From Verrucomicrobiales bacterium (lineage in GTDB: Bacteria; Verrucomicrobiota; Verrucomicrobiia; Verrucomicrobiales; V1-33): a DNA stretch of 64,000 nt. Positions 17,106 through 26,208 of this stretch are shown one piece after another (within the stretch, counting starts at the first letter, position 1; the number at the start of each line of letters is the position of its first letter). The notes beneath the pieces were generated by a model. It saw only the letters and a list, made by a program, of their open reading frames with translations, did no database searches and was not told where the DNA came from. The stretch covers positions 124,001 to 188,000 of the forward strand of contig JAQGPJ010000041.1 in NCBI GenBank assembly GCA_028293125.1. Reading direction: 5' to 3'. A program made the position numbers and the translations under genes.

Positions 17106-17639
17106 TCAACAACGCTGCTTCTCCAGCGCCATGCCAACGCGGGGATCGCTGCCCTCCAAATGGGTGATGCCGATGGCCAAGGCGTCGGCGGCATCGTGCG
17201 GCGGGGTCTCCGCCAGCCCCAGCAGCGCCCGGACCATAAAGGCCACCTGCGCCTTGTCGGCGGAACCCCGGCCCACCACCGCCTGTTTCACCCGGCGCGG
17301 GGTATATTCGTAAATTTCCAGCCCCGTCTCCGCCGCCGCCACCAGCGCGGCTCCCCTTGCGGCTCCCAGGGTGATGGCGGTCTGGAAGTTTTGGACGTAA
17401 ATGGTGGCCTCGATGGCGCAGACGTTGGGCTGATGTCCGGTGATGATTTCCCGGAAGCAGCGGCAGATTTCCGCCAGGCAGGAGCTTGGCAGAAGTTTGG
17501 GTTTGTTCCGGATCACCCCCCAGGCCAGGGCCACGTTTTTACGGCCTTGCCGCTCCACCACCGCCCAGCCGGTGTTGCGGAGGGCGGGATCGATCGCGAG
17601 CACGCGGGGAGGCCCGCCGGTGTTCGGCGGCGGCAGCAT
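17106..17639 (-). CDS. ruvC: Crossover junction endodeoxyribonuclease RuvC
   Basis: The product has 177 residues. RuvC resolves Holliday junctions together with RuvAB. The RNase-H-like core is intact, with LAIDPALRNTGWAVVE (Asp17), CAIEATI (Glu77), and HDAADALAIGITH (Asp149 and Asp152) giving the four acidic catalytic residues. The pair ATG 17639 / upstream TTG 17669 was decided for ATG. ruvA and ruvB are not next to it. Confidence 0.93.
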   Translation of the reverse strand: MLPPPNTGGPPRVLAIDPALRNTGWAVVERQGRKNVALAWGVIRNKPKLLPSSCLAEICRCFREIITGHQPNVCAIEATIYVQNFQTAITLGAARGAALVAAAETGLEIYEYTPRRVKQAVVGRGSADKAQVAFMVRALLGLAETPPHDAADALAIGITHLEGSDPRVGMALEKQRC

Positions 17640-17690
17640 TCCCGGCGGATGGGGGATCACGGACAGCAAACGTAATTCCGAATCCCGGTC

Positions 17691-18956
17691 TCAGCGGCGT
17701 TTTTTGCCCACGCGCAGCCGTCCGCGGCTCAGGGATTCGCGGAGGGAATTCTGCGCCGCCCGGCTGTCGTCGAGCAGCGTGGTGTATTCGTAATCGAAGT
17801 TCGGCAGGCGGCGGCGCTCCACCTTCTGACCGATAAAACGCTCCACCGCCTCGGCGGCGGGCAGCTCATCGGCGGAAAGAATGGTGAAGGCGTCTCCCTC
17901 CTTCTCAGCGCGGCCCGTGCGGCCGATACGGTGCACGTAATCCTCCGGATTTTCAGGGACGGAGTAATTGATCACATGGCTCACGCCGGTCACGTCCAGT
18001 CCCCGGGCGGCCACATCGGTGGCGATAATCACATCGAATTCCCCGGACCGGAATCCGCCCAGAGCCTTGGCCCGGTCCTTCTGGGCGATGTCGCCATGCA
18101 TCAGCGCCACTTTGAACTCGCCCTGCGACTTCACTCGGGCGGCCAGCAGATCGGCGTCGGACTTGGTGCGGGTGAACACCATAACGCTTTTGAACTCCGT
18201 CTCCTTCAGCAGGGCCAGAAAAAGCTCCTCCCGCTGCAGACGGTTCACCGGATAAAAATAATGGCTCACGGTGGTCGCCGCGCCACGGGGCCGGCCCACC
18301 TCAATCTTAAAAGGATCCTTAAGGGCAAAAGACGCCAGGGAGGCGATTTCCGAAGGGATGGTGGCGGAGAAAAGCAGCGTCTGGCGTTTCTCCGGGCATT
18401 TCTGGACAATGCGGCGCACATCCGGCAGGAAGCCCATGTCCAGCATGCGGTCCACCTCATCCAGAATCAGGACCTCCAAATCCCGCAGATCGATGGCCCG
18501 CTGCTGCATCAGGTCCAGCAGGCGGCCCGGAGTGGCGATCAGGACATCCACGCCCCTTTCCAGACCCTCGCGCTGTTTGCCGTAACCCACGCCGCCGTGA
18601 ATCAGCAGGCTGCGGATGCCCGCCTCGCCCCCGTATTTCAAAAACTGCTCCTCCACCTGGGCCGCCAGTTCGCGCACGGGCTCCAGTATCAGCACCCGGA
18701 GTTTTCCCGGAGCGCCCAACATTGAAAGAACCGGCAGCGCGAAGGCCGCCGTCTTGCCGCTGCCGGTCTGGGAGGATCCAATCACATCACGCCCCTCCAG
18801 AATCACAGGAATGGCCTGCGCCTGAATGCCCGTCGGGCGCTCATAGCCGGCCTTGGTCACACCGGCAAGAACCGCTTCGGACAAACCCAAATCCGCAAAC
18901 GTCACCGGCACCTCTGCCGGCTGCTCCGCCGGCTCGTCAATAATTTCTTCAGACAC
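17691..18956 (-). CDS. DEAD-box ATP-dependent RNA helicase (RhlE-like)
   Basis: The product has about 421 residues. The motifs appear in order: Q motif (FADLGLSEAVLAGVTKAGY), Walker A (SSQTGSGKT), PVRELA, GVDVLIATPGRL, LILDEVDRMLDMGF, SATIPSE, FTRTKSDAD, ATDVAARGLDV and HRIGRTGRAEKEGDA. Motif II reads DEVD rather than DEAD. The lack of a long basic C-terminus fits the RhlE group. The GTG at 18956 (after AAAGGGCGC) is preferred because the preceding 44 codons up to an ATG at 19088 look non-coding. Such helicases act in ribosome assembly and RNA decay, and the exact target is not readable here. Confidence 0.9.
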   Translation of the reverse strand: MSEEIIDEPAEQPAEVPVTFADLGLSEAVLAGVTKAGYERPTGIQAQAIPVILEGRDVIGSSQTGSGKTAAFALPVLSMLGAPGKLRVLILEPVRELAAQVEEQFLKYGGEAGIRSLLIHGGVGYGKQREGLERGVDVLIATPGRLLDLMQQRAIDLRDLEVLILDEVDRMLDMGFLPDVRRIVQKCPEKRQTLLFSATIPSEIASLASFALKDPFKIEVGRPRGAATTVSHYFYPVNRLQREELFLALLKETEFKSVMVFTRTKSDADLLAARVKSQGEFKVALMHGDIAQKDRAKALGGFRSGEFDVIIATDVAARGLDVTGVSHVINYSVPENPEDYVHRIGRTGRAEKEGDAFTILSADELPAAEAVERFIGQKVERRRLPNFDYEYTTLLDDSRAAQNSLRESLSRGRLRVGKKRR

Positions 18957-19139
18957 GCGCCCTTTCTGCCGCAGCCGCCGCTTCCCCGCAAGCGCCGATT
19001 GACAGTCTGAAACCGGCCTCCGCTGCAGGTGTGCCATTCCACTGGACCGCCTGATGAGCAGTGGGATTACTTCAGTGTGAAAATGCATACTTGATTCGCA
19101 TGCTACCTTGTATTACATGCATTAGGCCATTTCTTCACC

Positions 19140-20594
19140 ATGACTGCTTCGCCTTTTTTGCGCCCGCTGATGGCACTGCCGATTGTTTTTGCTCTGGGAG
19201 TATGGGCGGGCCAAAGCCTGATTCCTACCGGATACTTCGGTGCAACAGTATCCGTGCCTCCCGTTGCCACAGACAGGCCATCCGCCAGCGGACCCCCCGG
19301 ACCTGAAGCCGCCTATCCTGGCCCCAATGTCAAAAACGGAAGACCGGATACGGTTTCCATTCCCGATCTGTCCGGCCTGCCTCCGGGAGAGGCCCGGAAG
19401 CTTCTGATGGCCATCAAAAATCCTGAAATCCGTGCCGCCGCCATCCGGCAATGCTTCGCCTCCATGCCACCGGAAGAATGGAAAGGTTGGATCGACGGCT
19501 TGGGATCCGGCGAAATGCGGAGGGTCAGTAAAGTCGATTTTGGCGCTTTGGCGGAGCGCTATACGCTGATCAATGATATTTTCGCCGGCATCGCCGCGGT
19601 GGATCCGGTGGGATTCATGGCTGTCCAAACCTCGAAGGGGGAACGCAACAACGACAGCGAGCACGAGTCCCGGCTGCTGGTGATGAGGAAGTGGGCGGAA
19701 ACGGACCCAGCGGCGGCCATGTCATTTCTGACCAAACACCTCGCGGGAGGAAATGCCGCGCCGGGACTTGCCGATTCGGCGGCGCATATGGCTACCGTGA
19801 TGGTCCGCAATGGCCGGAGCGGGGTGCTGGAATGGGCAGCGGCTTTGCCTCCGGAGGAACGGGTGGAGGCCACTTCCGCAGCCATCTCGGAAATGGCGGC
19901 CACTGATCCGCGGGCGGCCGCTACAAAGTTGGAAGCATTGAAGGACCTTCCGGAAATGAATTCCGACAAGGACAAATTGAACACACGGGAGCTCGCCGAG
20001 GTGATCGCCTCATCATTGGCTTGGACCAATCCCTCCGAAGCGGTGGCTTGGGCGCAGGCTCAATCCGGCGACATGCGCAAAAAAGGGCTGGAAGGAGTGC
20101 TCAGCGGATGGGCGGAACGGGATTTTGATGCCGCGCTGGGTGCCGTCAAAAACCTGACTCCGGAAACCCAAGCTGATGGTTTGTCCGTGCTGCTGGGCAA
20201 ATCCAAGCCGGAGCGGATAGGAGAACTGGCCCAGCTGGTGGAAAACCAGCCGGAGAGCGCGGCGCGTGCCGAAGCCAGCGCCAAGGTGATGTCCGCTTGG
20301 ACACACCAAAACCCGGAACAGGCCAGTGCCTGGATGGCGCGGCAGCCTGCCGGGGATGTCCGCGACAGCGCCATCTCCACCTTTGTCCGCTGGGCGGATG
20401 TGCGCGATCCGGAAGCCGGCCTGATCTGGGCCGGCAGCATGTCCAATGCCGATAAACGGATGGAGGCCATCAATCACATCATTGAACAGCTTGGCCCCAA
20501 AGCTCCGGCCGCCGTGCAGCCGTGGCTGGACACCAATCCCCCGATCACCGAAGCCGAACGGGCGCAGATCGTGGGGAAATTCACGCAAAAGTGA
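19140..20594 (+). CDS. Exported helical repeat protein (paralogue of the gene at 6719)
   Basis: The product has 484 residues. It starts with a hydrophobic helix (LRPLMALPIVFALGVWAG) and a Pro-rich linker (about residue 40-75). About 30-residue helical repeats of the W-x(4)-[PD]-x-A-A type follow, such as KWAETDPAAAMSFLTKH, AWTNPSEAVAWAQAQ, AWTHQNPEQASAWMARQ and RWADVRDPEAGLIWAG. The design is the same as in the 6719-7939 protein: signal helix, linker, alpha-solenoid. The two therefore belong to one family. No enzymatic residue set is seen, and a binding or scaffold role in the envelope is inferred. It is divergent from the helicase gene and convergent with murA. Confidence 0.8.
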   Translation: MTASPFLRPLMALPIVFALGVWAGQSLIPTGYFGATVSVPPVATDRPSASGPPGPEAAYPGPNVKNGRPDTVSIPDLSGLPPGEARKLLMAIKNPEIRAAAIRQCFASMPPEEWKGWIDGLGSGEMRRVSKVDFGALAERYTLINDIFAGIAAVDPVGFMAVQTSKGERNNDSEHESRLLVMRKWAETDPAAAMSFLTKHLAGGNAAPGLADSAAHMATVMVRNGRSGVLEWAAALPPEERVEATSAAISEMAATDPRAAATKLEALKDLPEMNSDKDKLNTRELAEVIASSLAWTNPSEAVAWAQAQSGDMRKKGLEGVLSGWAERDFDAALGAVKNLTPETQADGLSVLLGKSKPERIGELAQLVENQPESAARAEASAKVMSAWTHQNPEQASAWMARQPAGDVRDSAISTFVRWADVRDPEAGLIWAGSMSNADKRMEAINHIIEQLGPKAPAAVQPWLDTNPPITEAERAQIVGKFTQK

Positions 20595-20637
20595 GGAACT
20601 GCCTGCGCCCTGCCCCTTCTTGTCCAGCCAGCCGGGC

Positions 20638-21909
20638 CTACCCTGTCACTTTCACGCGCTCCATGCGGGCTCCGAGCATCCCCAGCTTGTGGTCAATGTG
20701 CTCGTAGCCGCGGTCGATGTGGTAGAGGCGGTTCACCTCCGTGGAGCCCTCGGCCATGAGGCCGGCCAGAACGAGGGCGGCCGAGGCGCGGAGGTCGCTG
20801 GCCATGACAGGCGCCCCGCCAAGACGTTCCGTGCCGCGAATGATGGCTGTCGGTCCCTCCATCGAAATATCCGCCCCCATGCGCGCCAGTTCCGGGACAT
20901 GCATGAAACGCTGCGGAAAGATATTTTCCGTGATCGTGCTCAGCCCCGGCACGGTGGCCAGCAGGGCCGTGAACTGAGCCTGCATATCGGTCGGAAAGCC
21001 GGGATAGGGCTCCGTGCGGATTTCAGCTCCGCGGGGATTTTCGATCCGGGAAATGGTGATGTCGCCCGCTCCGCTGATCTCCACGGGATAACCGCACTGC
21101 ACCAGGACATCGATAAAACCCTGCATGTGCTGCGCATCCGCCTGTTTCAGCGTGACGCGCCGGCCGGCAATGGCGCCGGCCACCAGAAAGGTGCCGGCCT
21201 CGATGCGGTCCGGGATGACGGTGTGCTCCGCACCGTGCAGTTCCTTCACCCCCTCCACGACCAGCGTGCGGGTGCCCGCCCCTTGGATTTTGGCCCCCAT
21301 TTTGATCAGGAATTCCGTGAGATCGACGACTTCAGGCTCTGTGGCCACCCCTTCGATGACGGTGGTCCCCCTGGTCAGCACCGATGCCATGAGGACATTG
21401 TCCGTGCCCAGAACCGTCGAGCCATGCTTGCCGAGCATATTCACCTCCCGGTCACCGCTGTCCGGGCTGGCTTTGACATGGATATTCCCTCCGGAAACTT
21501 TGACCTCGGCTCCCAGCTGCTCAAAGCCGCGCAGGTGCAGATCCACAGGACGGTCCCCGATCACACAGCCGCCCGGCAGGGACACCAGGCATTCCCCGGT
21601 GCGGGCCAGCAGGGGACCCATCACGCAGACGGAGGCCCGCATTTTCCGCACCAGATCGTAGGGGGCCTCGGAGCGGATGCTGTCCGCCTCCACGGTGACC
21701 ATGCCGCTGGCGCGCTCCACCTGTGCCCCCAGACTGGCGAGGATCTGCACCATATAGTTGGTGTCGCTGAGGTCCGGCACCCGGCGGATCACGCATTTAT
21801 CGCGCGTGAGCAGGGTGGCGGCGAGGATAGGCAGGGATGAGTTTTTGGACCCGCTGACGTAAACCGTGCCTTCGAGCAAATGACCGCCGTGAACGATGAG
21901 TTTATCCAT
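20638..21909 (-). CDS. murA: UDP-N-acetylglucosamine 1-carboxyvinyltransferase
   Basis: The product has 423 residues. MurA transfers enolpyruvate from PEP to UDP-GlcNAc, the first committed step of peptidoglycan synthesis. The key residues are in place: Lys22 in SGSKNSSLPILA, and Cys115 in LPGGCVIGDRPVDLHL, so it is the Cys form sensitive in principle to fosfomycin. GAKIQGAGT and GYPTDMQ-like patches (here GFPTDMQAQF) also fit. prmC lies 44 bases upstream on the same strand, so the two may share a transcript. Confidence 0.97.
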   Translation of the reverse strand: MDKLIVHGGHLLEGTVYVSGSKNSSLPILAATLLTRDKCVIRRVPDLSDTNYMVQILASLGAQVERASGMVTVEADSIRSEAPYDLVRKMRASVCVMGPLLARTGECLVSLPGGCVIGDRPVDLHLRGFEQLGAEVKVSGGNIHVKASPDSGDREVNMLGKHGSTVLGTDNVLMASVLTRGTTVIEGVATEPEVVDLTEFLIKMGAKIQGAGTRTLVVEGVKELHGAEHTVIPDRIEAGTFLVAGAIAGRRVTLKQADAQHMQGFIDVLVQCGYPVEISGAGDITISRIENPRGAEIRTEPYPGFPTDMQAQFTALLATVPGLSTITENIFPQRFMHVPELARMGADISMEGPTAIIRGTERLGGAPVMASDLRASAALVLAGLMAEGSTEVNRLYHIDRGYEHIDHKLGMLGARMERVKVTG

Positions 21910-21953
21910 GAAATGAGTTAAAACGAAAAAGGAGGGAAGACGGAGACCGTCAA

Positions 21954-22811
21954 TCAGGGAGCCTTGGCGAACAGAAACCGATCCCGCCCGGACCAGTCAT
22001 TCACCGCCTCGGCATCGCGCAGGCCGGCCTCCGTCATGTCCCGCAGCAGGATCGGCGACTGACCGGCCCCGATTTCCAGCGCCACCAGGGCACCGGGCGC
22101 GGCATGGGGCTGCAGCCCCTGAAGAAAACGGGTGATCAGCTCCGTGCCCAGCCTCCCGCCGTCGAGTGCCAGCACCGGATCGCGCTTCACCTCCTCGGAC
22201 AGGACCAGCATTTCCTCCGCAGCGATGTAGGGCAGATTGGCGGCGATGAGGTCAAAGGGGCCTCCCTCCATATCGGCCCACAGATCTGTCAGGACAAACC
22301 GGGCACGCTCCCCGGGAATGCCAGTTTTTTCCCGGTTCTCGCGGGCCAGTGACAGGGCCTCCGCCGAAATGTCCGCCAAGACCACCTCCGTCGAAGGAAA
22401 TGCATGGGCCAGGCTGAGTCCGATGACTCCGGAGCCCGTGCCCACATCCACGATTTTCGAAGGCGGCGGCGTGCCGGTCTTTTTGTAAAATCCCAGAATC
22501 CGCTCCACCAGTTCCTCGGTCTCGGGCCGGGGAATAAGGGCTCGGGAATCACATTTGAACTCGCGGCCCATAAACTCCACCGTGCCGAGCAGGTGCTGGA
22601 GGGGTTCGCGTTTGGCGCGGCGCCGGACCAGCTCGCGCAAAGGGGCCAGAATCTCCTCCTCCAGTGGCCGGTCGAACTGAAGGTAAAGCTGCATCCGCCG
22701 GCAGCCCATGACATGCGCCAGCAGATACTCCATATTCAGGCGCGGTTGCTCCACGCCGGCTTTTTCAAGCCACGGAGCCCCGCTTTGAATGGTCTGGAGC
22801 ACGGTCTTCAT
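21954..22811 (-). CDS. prmC: Peptide chain release factor N5-glutamine methyltransferase
   Basis: The product has 285 residues. PrmC methylates the Gln of the GGQ motif in release factors RF1 and RF2. The N-terminal helical domain (EPLQHLLGTVEFMGREF) and ALIPRPETEELVE are typical, followed by the SAM site VDVGTGSGVIGLSLA. The catalytic motif, usually NPPY, reads NLPY (192-195). The substitution keeps the Asn and Tyr and is probably tolerated. The gene precedes murA on the same strand. Confidence 0.93.
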   Translation of the reverse strand: MKTVLQTIQSGAPWLEKAGVEQPRLNMEYLLAHVMGCRRMQLYLQFDRPLEEEILAPLRELVRRRAKREPLQHLLGTVEFMGREFKCDSRALIPRPETEELVERILGFYKKTGTPPPSKIVDVGTGSGVIGLSLAHAFPSTEVVLADISAEALSLARENREKTGIPGERARFVLTDLWADMEGGPFDLIAANLPYIAAEEMLVLSEEVKRDPVLALDGGRLGTELITRFLQGLQPHAAPGALVALEIGAGQSPILLRDMTEAGLRDAEAVNDWSGRDRFLFAKAP

Positions 22812-22917
22812 GTCCCGCCCATCCTACCCATCCCGCCGGGAGCGCAAGGTGTGATTTTGACCCCTTCGCGTTGCGGAATCATCAGGGACAATGCCCTGCC
22901 CTGCTCCGTTTGGAAAC

Positions 22918-24336
22918 TCATTTCCGGAAGCCGTCGATCAGGTTCTGCAGACCGTCGCCACCGTCCAGCGCATCCTTCAGCAGCCCCTTGGCGAAGTTCC
23001 CCACGGCGTTGGAGATGTCCTTCTCAAAGCTTTTGCTGATGGTGACTTCGGGCCTTCCGATATCCTCCGTGGAAGTGAACGGAATGCTCAGCCGCCCGTC
23101 CTTGTCCAACAGCGCCTGCATCAGGGTCTCCCGACCGATTTTGGCCAGATTCTCCCCTTTGGAGTTCAGGAAAGCATCGACTCCCTGCACCGCGTTTTTG
23201 GTGATCTCCTCATTGGCGGCGATAAGTCCCTGGAACTCGTGCTGCTGGTCATCGGGGTCGAACCAGCTGCCGGCTTTGATTTTAATGCGGCAGGTGTCAA
23301 AATTGAAATGGGTGTCCTCCAGAAACAGGAACCGCCCGCCTTCGATCCGGGCTTTGATGGACGTTCCCTTCCGCATGTGGCCGGAAACGGGGAACGAGGT
23401 CAGGTCGAGTCCGATCTGGCCCTTCAGTTTGGCCATCTTTTTGGCCAATTTCTCCAGCGTGGGAATACGGTCGATCCAGGAGGCGGATTTGACTTGGATG
23501 TCCAGTGTGGTCCCGTCCGCCAGACGGCCGCCCGCCAGCAGGGTCACGGTGGAGGCGATATCGAGCGTGAAATCCATCTGCCGGCGTTGGTCCTTCAGGT
23601 CCAGGCTGGTCAGCTGCAGGGAGGCTTTCACCTCGCACGGCATGGAGGCCGGTGCAACCGCCGCCGCCGCCACCGCTCCGGCATCGGCGGGGGGCAGGTA
23701 GCGGAGATTGGCCACATTGAGATTCACGTCCTTCAGCTCCACCAGCTGTTTCCGCTTCTCATTGCGGATGGTGATTTTGGCATTTTCCAGCTTTGCCACC
23801 GCCAAGGCGCCGGCAAAGGGTTTGGCAGTGGACTTCGGCGATGAGGGGGGGGCGGGCTCCTCCTTTGGTTTGGCCTCGGGTTTCGGGTCGGAAGGCGGCT
23901 TGGAGAACATGGCCGACAGGGTGTTCTCGCCATTCTTCCGGCGAATGGTGTAGGCCTCCGCCCCGGTCAGCCGCAGCTGTCCGACTCTGATTTCACGGCT
24001 CAGCAGGGCGGGCAGGCTCAGGTCGGCACTGAAGGCGGGCACGGCGAGGACCGTCTCCACTTTTTTCGGTGGTTGACGGTCCTTCAGGGTCTTTGACACC
24101 TCCCCGTCGCGCGGCAGCAGCCGCAGTCCTTTGACCTCAAGTTTGGCCGGAAAGGAGAAAAGGCTGACGGAGGCGGACTCCACCTCCGCCCGGCAGTTCA
24201 GCGACTGCTCCAGACGCCGCACCAGCGCCGCCGGAGTCGTTTCCTTTTGCACATACCGATGAGCGCTCCAGGCCGCCCCGCCTGCAAGGACCGGGATCAC
24301 CACCAGCAGGACTTTCCAGAAACGGCGTTTCTTCAT
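22918..24336 (-). CDS. AsmA-like envelope protein
   Basis: The product has 472 residues. It starts MKKRRFWKVLLVVIPVLAGG, a single N-terminal membrane helix, and continues as a beta-rich periplasmic domain. A Pro/Lys-rich linker (about 147-180) splits it. The segments SLPALLSREIRVGQLRLTGAEAY and KLENAKITIRNEK resemble the AsmA/DUF748 group, whose members bridge or regulate lipid movement to the outer membrane. The similarity is of general layout, so the assignment is moderate. It lies between prmC and fabG, with 64 bases to fabG upstream. Confidence 0.62.
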   Translation of the reverse strand: MKKRRFWKVLLVVIPVLAGGAAWSAHRYVQKETTPAALVRRLEQSLNCRAEVESASVSLFSFPAKLEVKGLRLLPRDGEVSKTLKDRQPPKKVETVLAVPAFSADLSLPALLSREIRVGQLRLTGAEAYTIRRKNGENTLSAMFSKPPSDPKPEAKPKEEPAPPSSPKSTAKPFAGALAVAKLENAKITIRNEKRKQLVELKDVNLNVANLRYLPPADAGAVAAAAVAPASMPCEVKASLQLTSLDLKDQRRQMDFTLDIASTVTLLAGGRLADGTTLDIQVKSASWIDRIPTLEKLAKKMAKLKGQIGLDLTSFPVSGHMRKGTSIKARIEGGRFLFLEDTHFNFDTCRIKIKAGSWFDPDDQQHEFQGLIAANEEITKNAVQGVDAFLNSKGENLAKIGRETLMQALLDKDGRLSIPFTSTEDIGRPEVTISKSFEKDISNAVGNFAKGLLKDALDGGDGLQNLIDGFRK

Positions 24337-24400
24337 AAGGCATAAGGCGGCGGAGGGATTGGGAAACGGACATGGACCGGATAATCCGGCTGAGGCCTGC

Positions 24401-25147
24401 TCACATGACCATGCCGCCATCCACTACCAGCACCTGCCCCGTGATGTAGCGGGCTTCAGCGCTGGCCAGGAAGAGGGCGGCGGCGGCAATGTCATCCACC
24501 GTACCCATGGAGCCGAGCGGAATTTTTGCCTGAATCGCGGTTTTGACCTCGTCGCTGAGCACGTCCGTCATGTCCGAGGTAACAAAGCCGGGAGCGATGG
24601 CGTTCACCGTGAGCCCGCGTCCCGCGAATTCCCGGGCGAGGCTCTTGGTGAGGCCGATGAGGCCCGCCTTGCTGGCCGCGTAGTTCGCCTGTCCAGCATT
24701 GCCAATGAGGCCGATGACGCTGGCAATATTGATGATGCGCGCGCCTTTCTGCTTCAGCAGGGTGCGCTGGAAAGCCTTGAGCATGTGGAAGGCCCCCTTC
24801 AGATTGGTGTCAAGCACCGCGTCCCAATCCTCCTCGCTCATGCGCAGGGTCAGGCCATCGCGGGTCAGGCCGGCGTTGTTCACGAGAATGTCGATGGTGC
24901 CGAAGTCCGCCAGCACCTGTTTCCCCAGTTCGGCGACCGCCGGTCCCTGCGAGACATCCACGGCGTAGGCGATGGCCGCGCCGGGATACAGCGCGTTGAT
25001 CTCCCGGGCGGCTTTGGCGGCGTTGGCCTCCGTGCGGCTCACCACCGCGACTTTGGCTCCGGCCTTGGCGAAAGTGAGGGCGATAGCCTGTCCGATGCCG
25101 CGGCCCGCTCCGGTGACCACCGCCTTTTTGTCTGTCAGAGTAAACAT
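24401..25147 (-). CDS. fabG: 3-oxoacyl-[acyl-carrier-protein] reductase
   Basis: The product has 248 residues. FabG reduces 3-ketoacyl-ACP with NADPH in fatty acid elongation. The SDR residues are complete: TGAGRGIGQAIA for cofactor, NNAG, Ser143, and YAASK with Tyr156 and Lys160. The C-terminus VLVVDGGMVM is typical. ATG 25147 was chosen because it gives the standard N-terminus MFTLTDKKAVVTGAG. Other fab genes are absent from the window, but length and motifs favour FabG over other SDRs. Confidence 0.9.
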   Translation of the reverse strand: MFTLTDKKAVVTGAGRGIGQAIALTFAKAGAKVAVVSRTEANAAKAAREINALYPGAAIAYAVDVSQGPAVAELGKQVLADFGTIDILVNNAGLTRDGLTLRMSEEDWDAVLDTNLKGAFHMLKAFQRTLLKQKGARIINIASVIGLIGNAGQANYAASKAGLIGLTKSLAREFAGRGLTVNAIAPGFVTSDMTDVLSDEVKTAIQAKIPLGSMGTVDDIAAAALFLASAEARYITGQVLVVDGGMVM

Positions 25148-25352
25148 GGGGAGCCGATTTCCCACACCGCCCGCCGCCGCGCAATCGGCAATTGGATCCT
25201 GCGGAAAGCCGGCGTCCGGCCGCGTTCAATGCCTTTTGCGGAGAATGGCAAATCCGCATCCGCCGCAAAGAAGTGCTGGGCGCGGCGCGTTGAGCGGCAT
25301 TAACCTTCCGGCCACGCCGCCACACTCCCCACCCATCCCCATCCCCACCGTC

Positions 25353-26120
25353 ATGCGCCTCCGACTGCTTCTCTGCCTGTTGCTCAGCCTGCCGTGTCTC
25401 CATGCCGCGGAACCGGAGCCGCCGCCTCTGACCGAATACAAAGGCCGCGTCATTGCCCAGACCATGCACTGGACGGGAGCCGAATGGCTGCTGCGCCAGA
25501 ACCGCGAGCAGGAGGAGAACGCCGCGCGGATGATCAGTGAGCTGAACATCAAACCCGGCTGGACTATCTGCGATCTGGGATGCGGCAACGGCTACCATTC
25601 CCTGACCATGTCCGGAATGGTGGGCGAAAAAGGAAAGATTCTGGCGGTGGATATCCAGCAGCCGATGCTGGACATGCTGGGTGCCCGGGCCAAGGGCCGG
25701 GGCATTGACAATATCCGGACCATCCTCGGGGCCAGCCATGATCCCCGCCTTCCCGAGGCCTCCTGCGACCTGATCCTGCTGGTGGACGTTTATCATGAAC
25801 TGAGCCACCCGGAGCAGCAGCTGCAGGCCATGCACAAAGCCCTGAAGCCGGACGGTATGGTGGCGCTGGTGGAGTTCCGCGCCGAGGATTCCACGGTGCC
25901 GATCAAACCGGAACACAAAATGTCCAAGGAACAGATCCGCCGGGAATGGCTGCCGGCGGGATTTGAGATTGTCCGGGAATTCGACGGTCTGCCCTGGCAG
26001 CACCTCATTTTTCTCGGCAAGGCAAAAACCGCTCCGGCTCCGGACGCCAAAGAGGTAAAGGCTCCCGGCCAGCTGCCCTCAACCACTCCTTCCGCTCCCT
26101 CATCCAAGCCAAAGAAGTGA
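25353..26120 (+). CDS. SAM-dependent methyltransferase with a signal peptide
   Basis: The product has 255 residues. It opens with a clear signal peptide (MRLRLLLCLLLSLPCLHA), then has a Rossmann methyltransferase fold. Motif I is CDLGCGNGYHSLTM, followed by AVDIQQPMLDML and LILLVDVYHELSHPEQQL. A conserved pre-domain MHWTGAEWLLRQNREQEENA precedes it. The tail is Pro/Ser/Ala-rich. Exported methyltransferase-like proteins of this type occur in Planctomycetes and Verrucomicrobia. How they would obtain S-adenosylmethionine outside the cytoplasm is unclear, and the substrate is unknown. It is divergent from fabG. Confidence 0.82.
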   Translation: MRLRLLLCLLLSLPCLHAAEPEPPPLTEYKGRVIAQTMHWTGAEWLLRQNREQEENAARMISELNIKPGWTICDLGCGNGYHSLTMSGMVGEKGKILAVDIQQPMLDMLGARAKGRGIDNIRTILGASHDPRLPEASCDLILLVDVYHELSHPEQQLQAMHKALKPDGMVALVEFRAEDSTVPIKPEHKMSKEQIRREWLPAGFEIVREFDGLPWQHLIFLGKAKTAPAPDAKEVKAPGQLPSTTPSAPSSKPKK

Positions 26121-26208
26121 TGAGGCCAGCCGGCTTGTCTCCTTTTCCCCCTTCCTGCTCCTCTATTCCCCTCCATCCCTTCGTTTCATATTCCCGCCTG
26201 CCTCCCCC

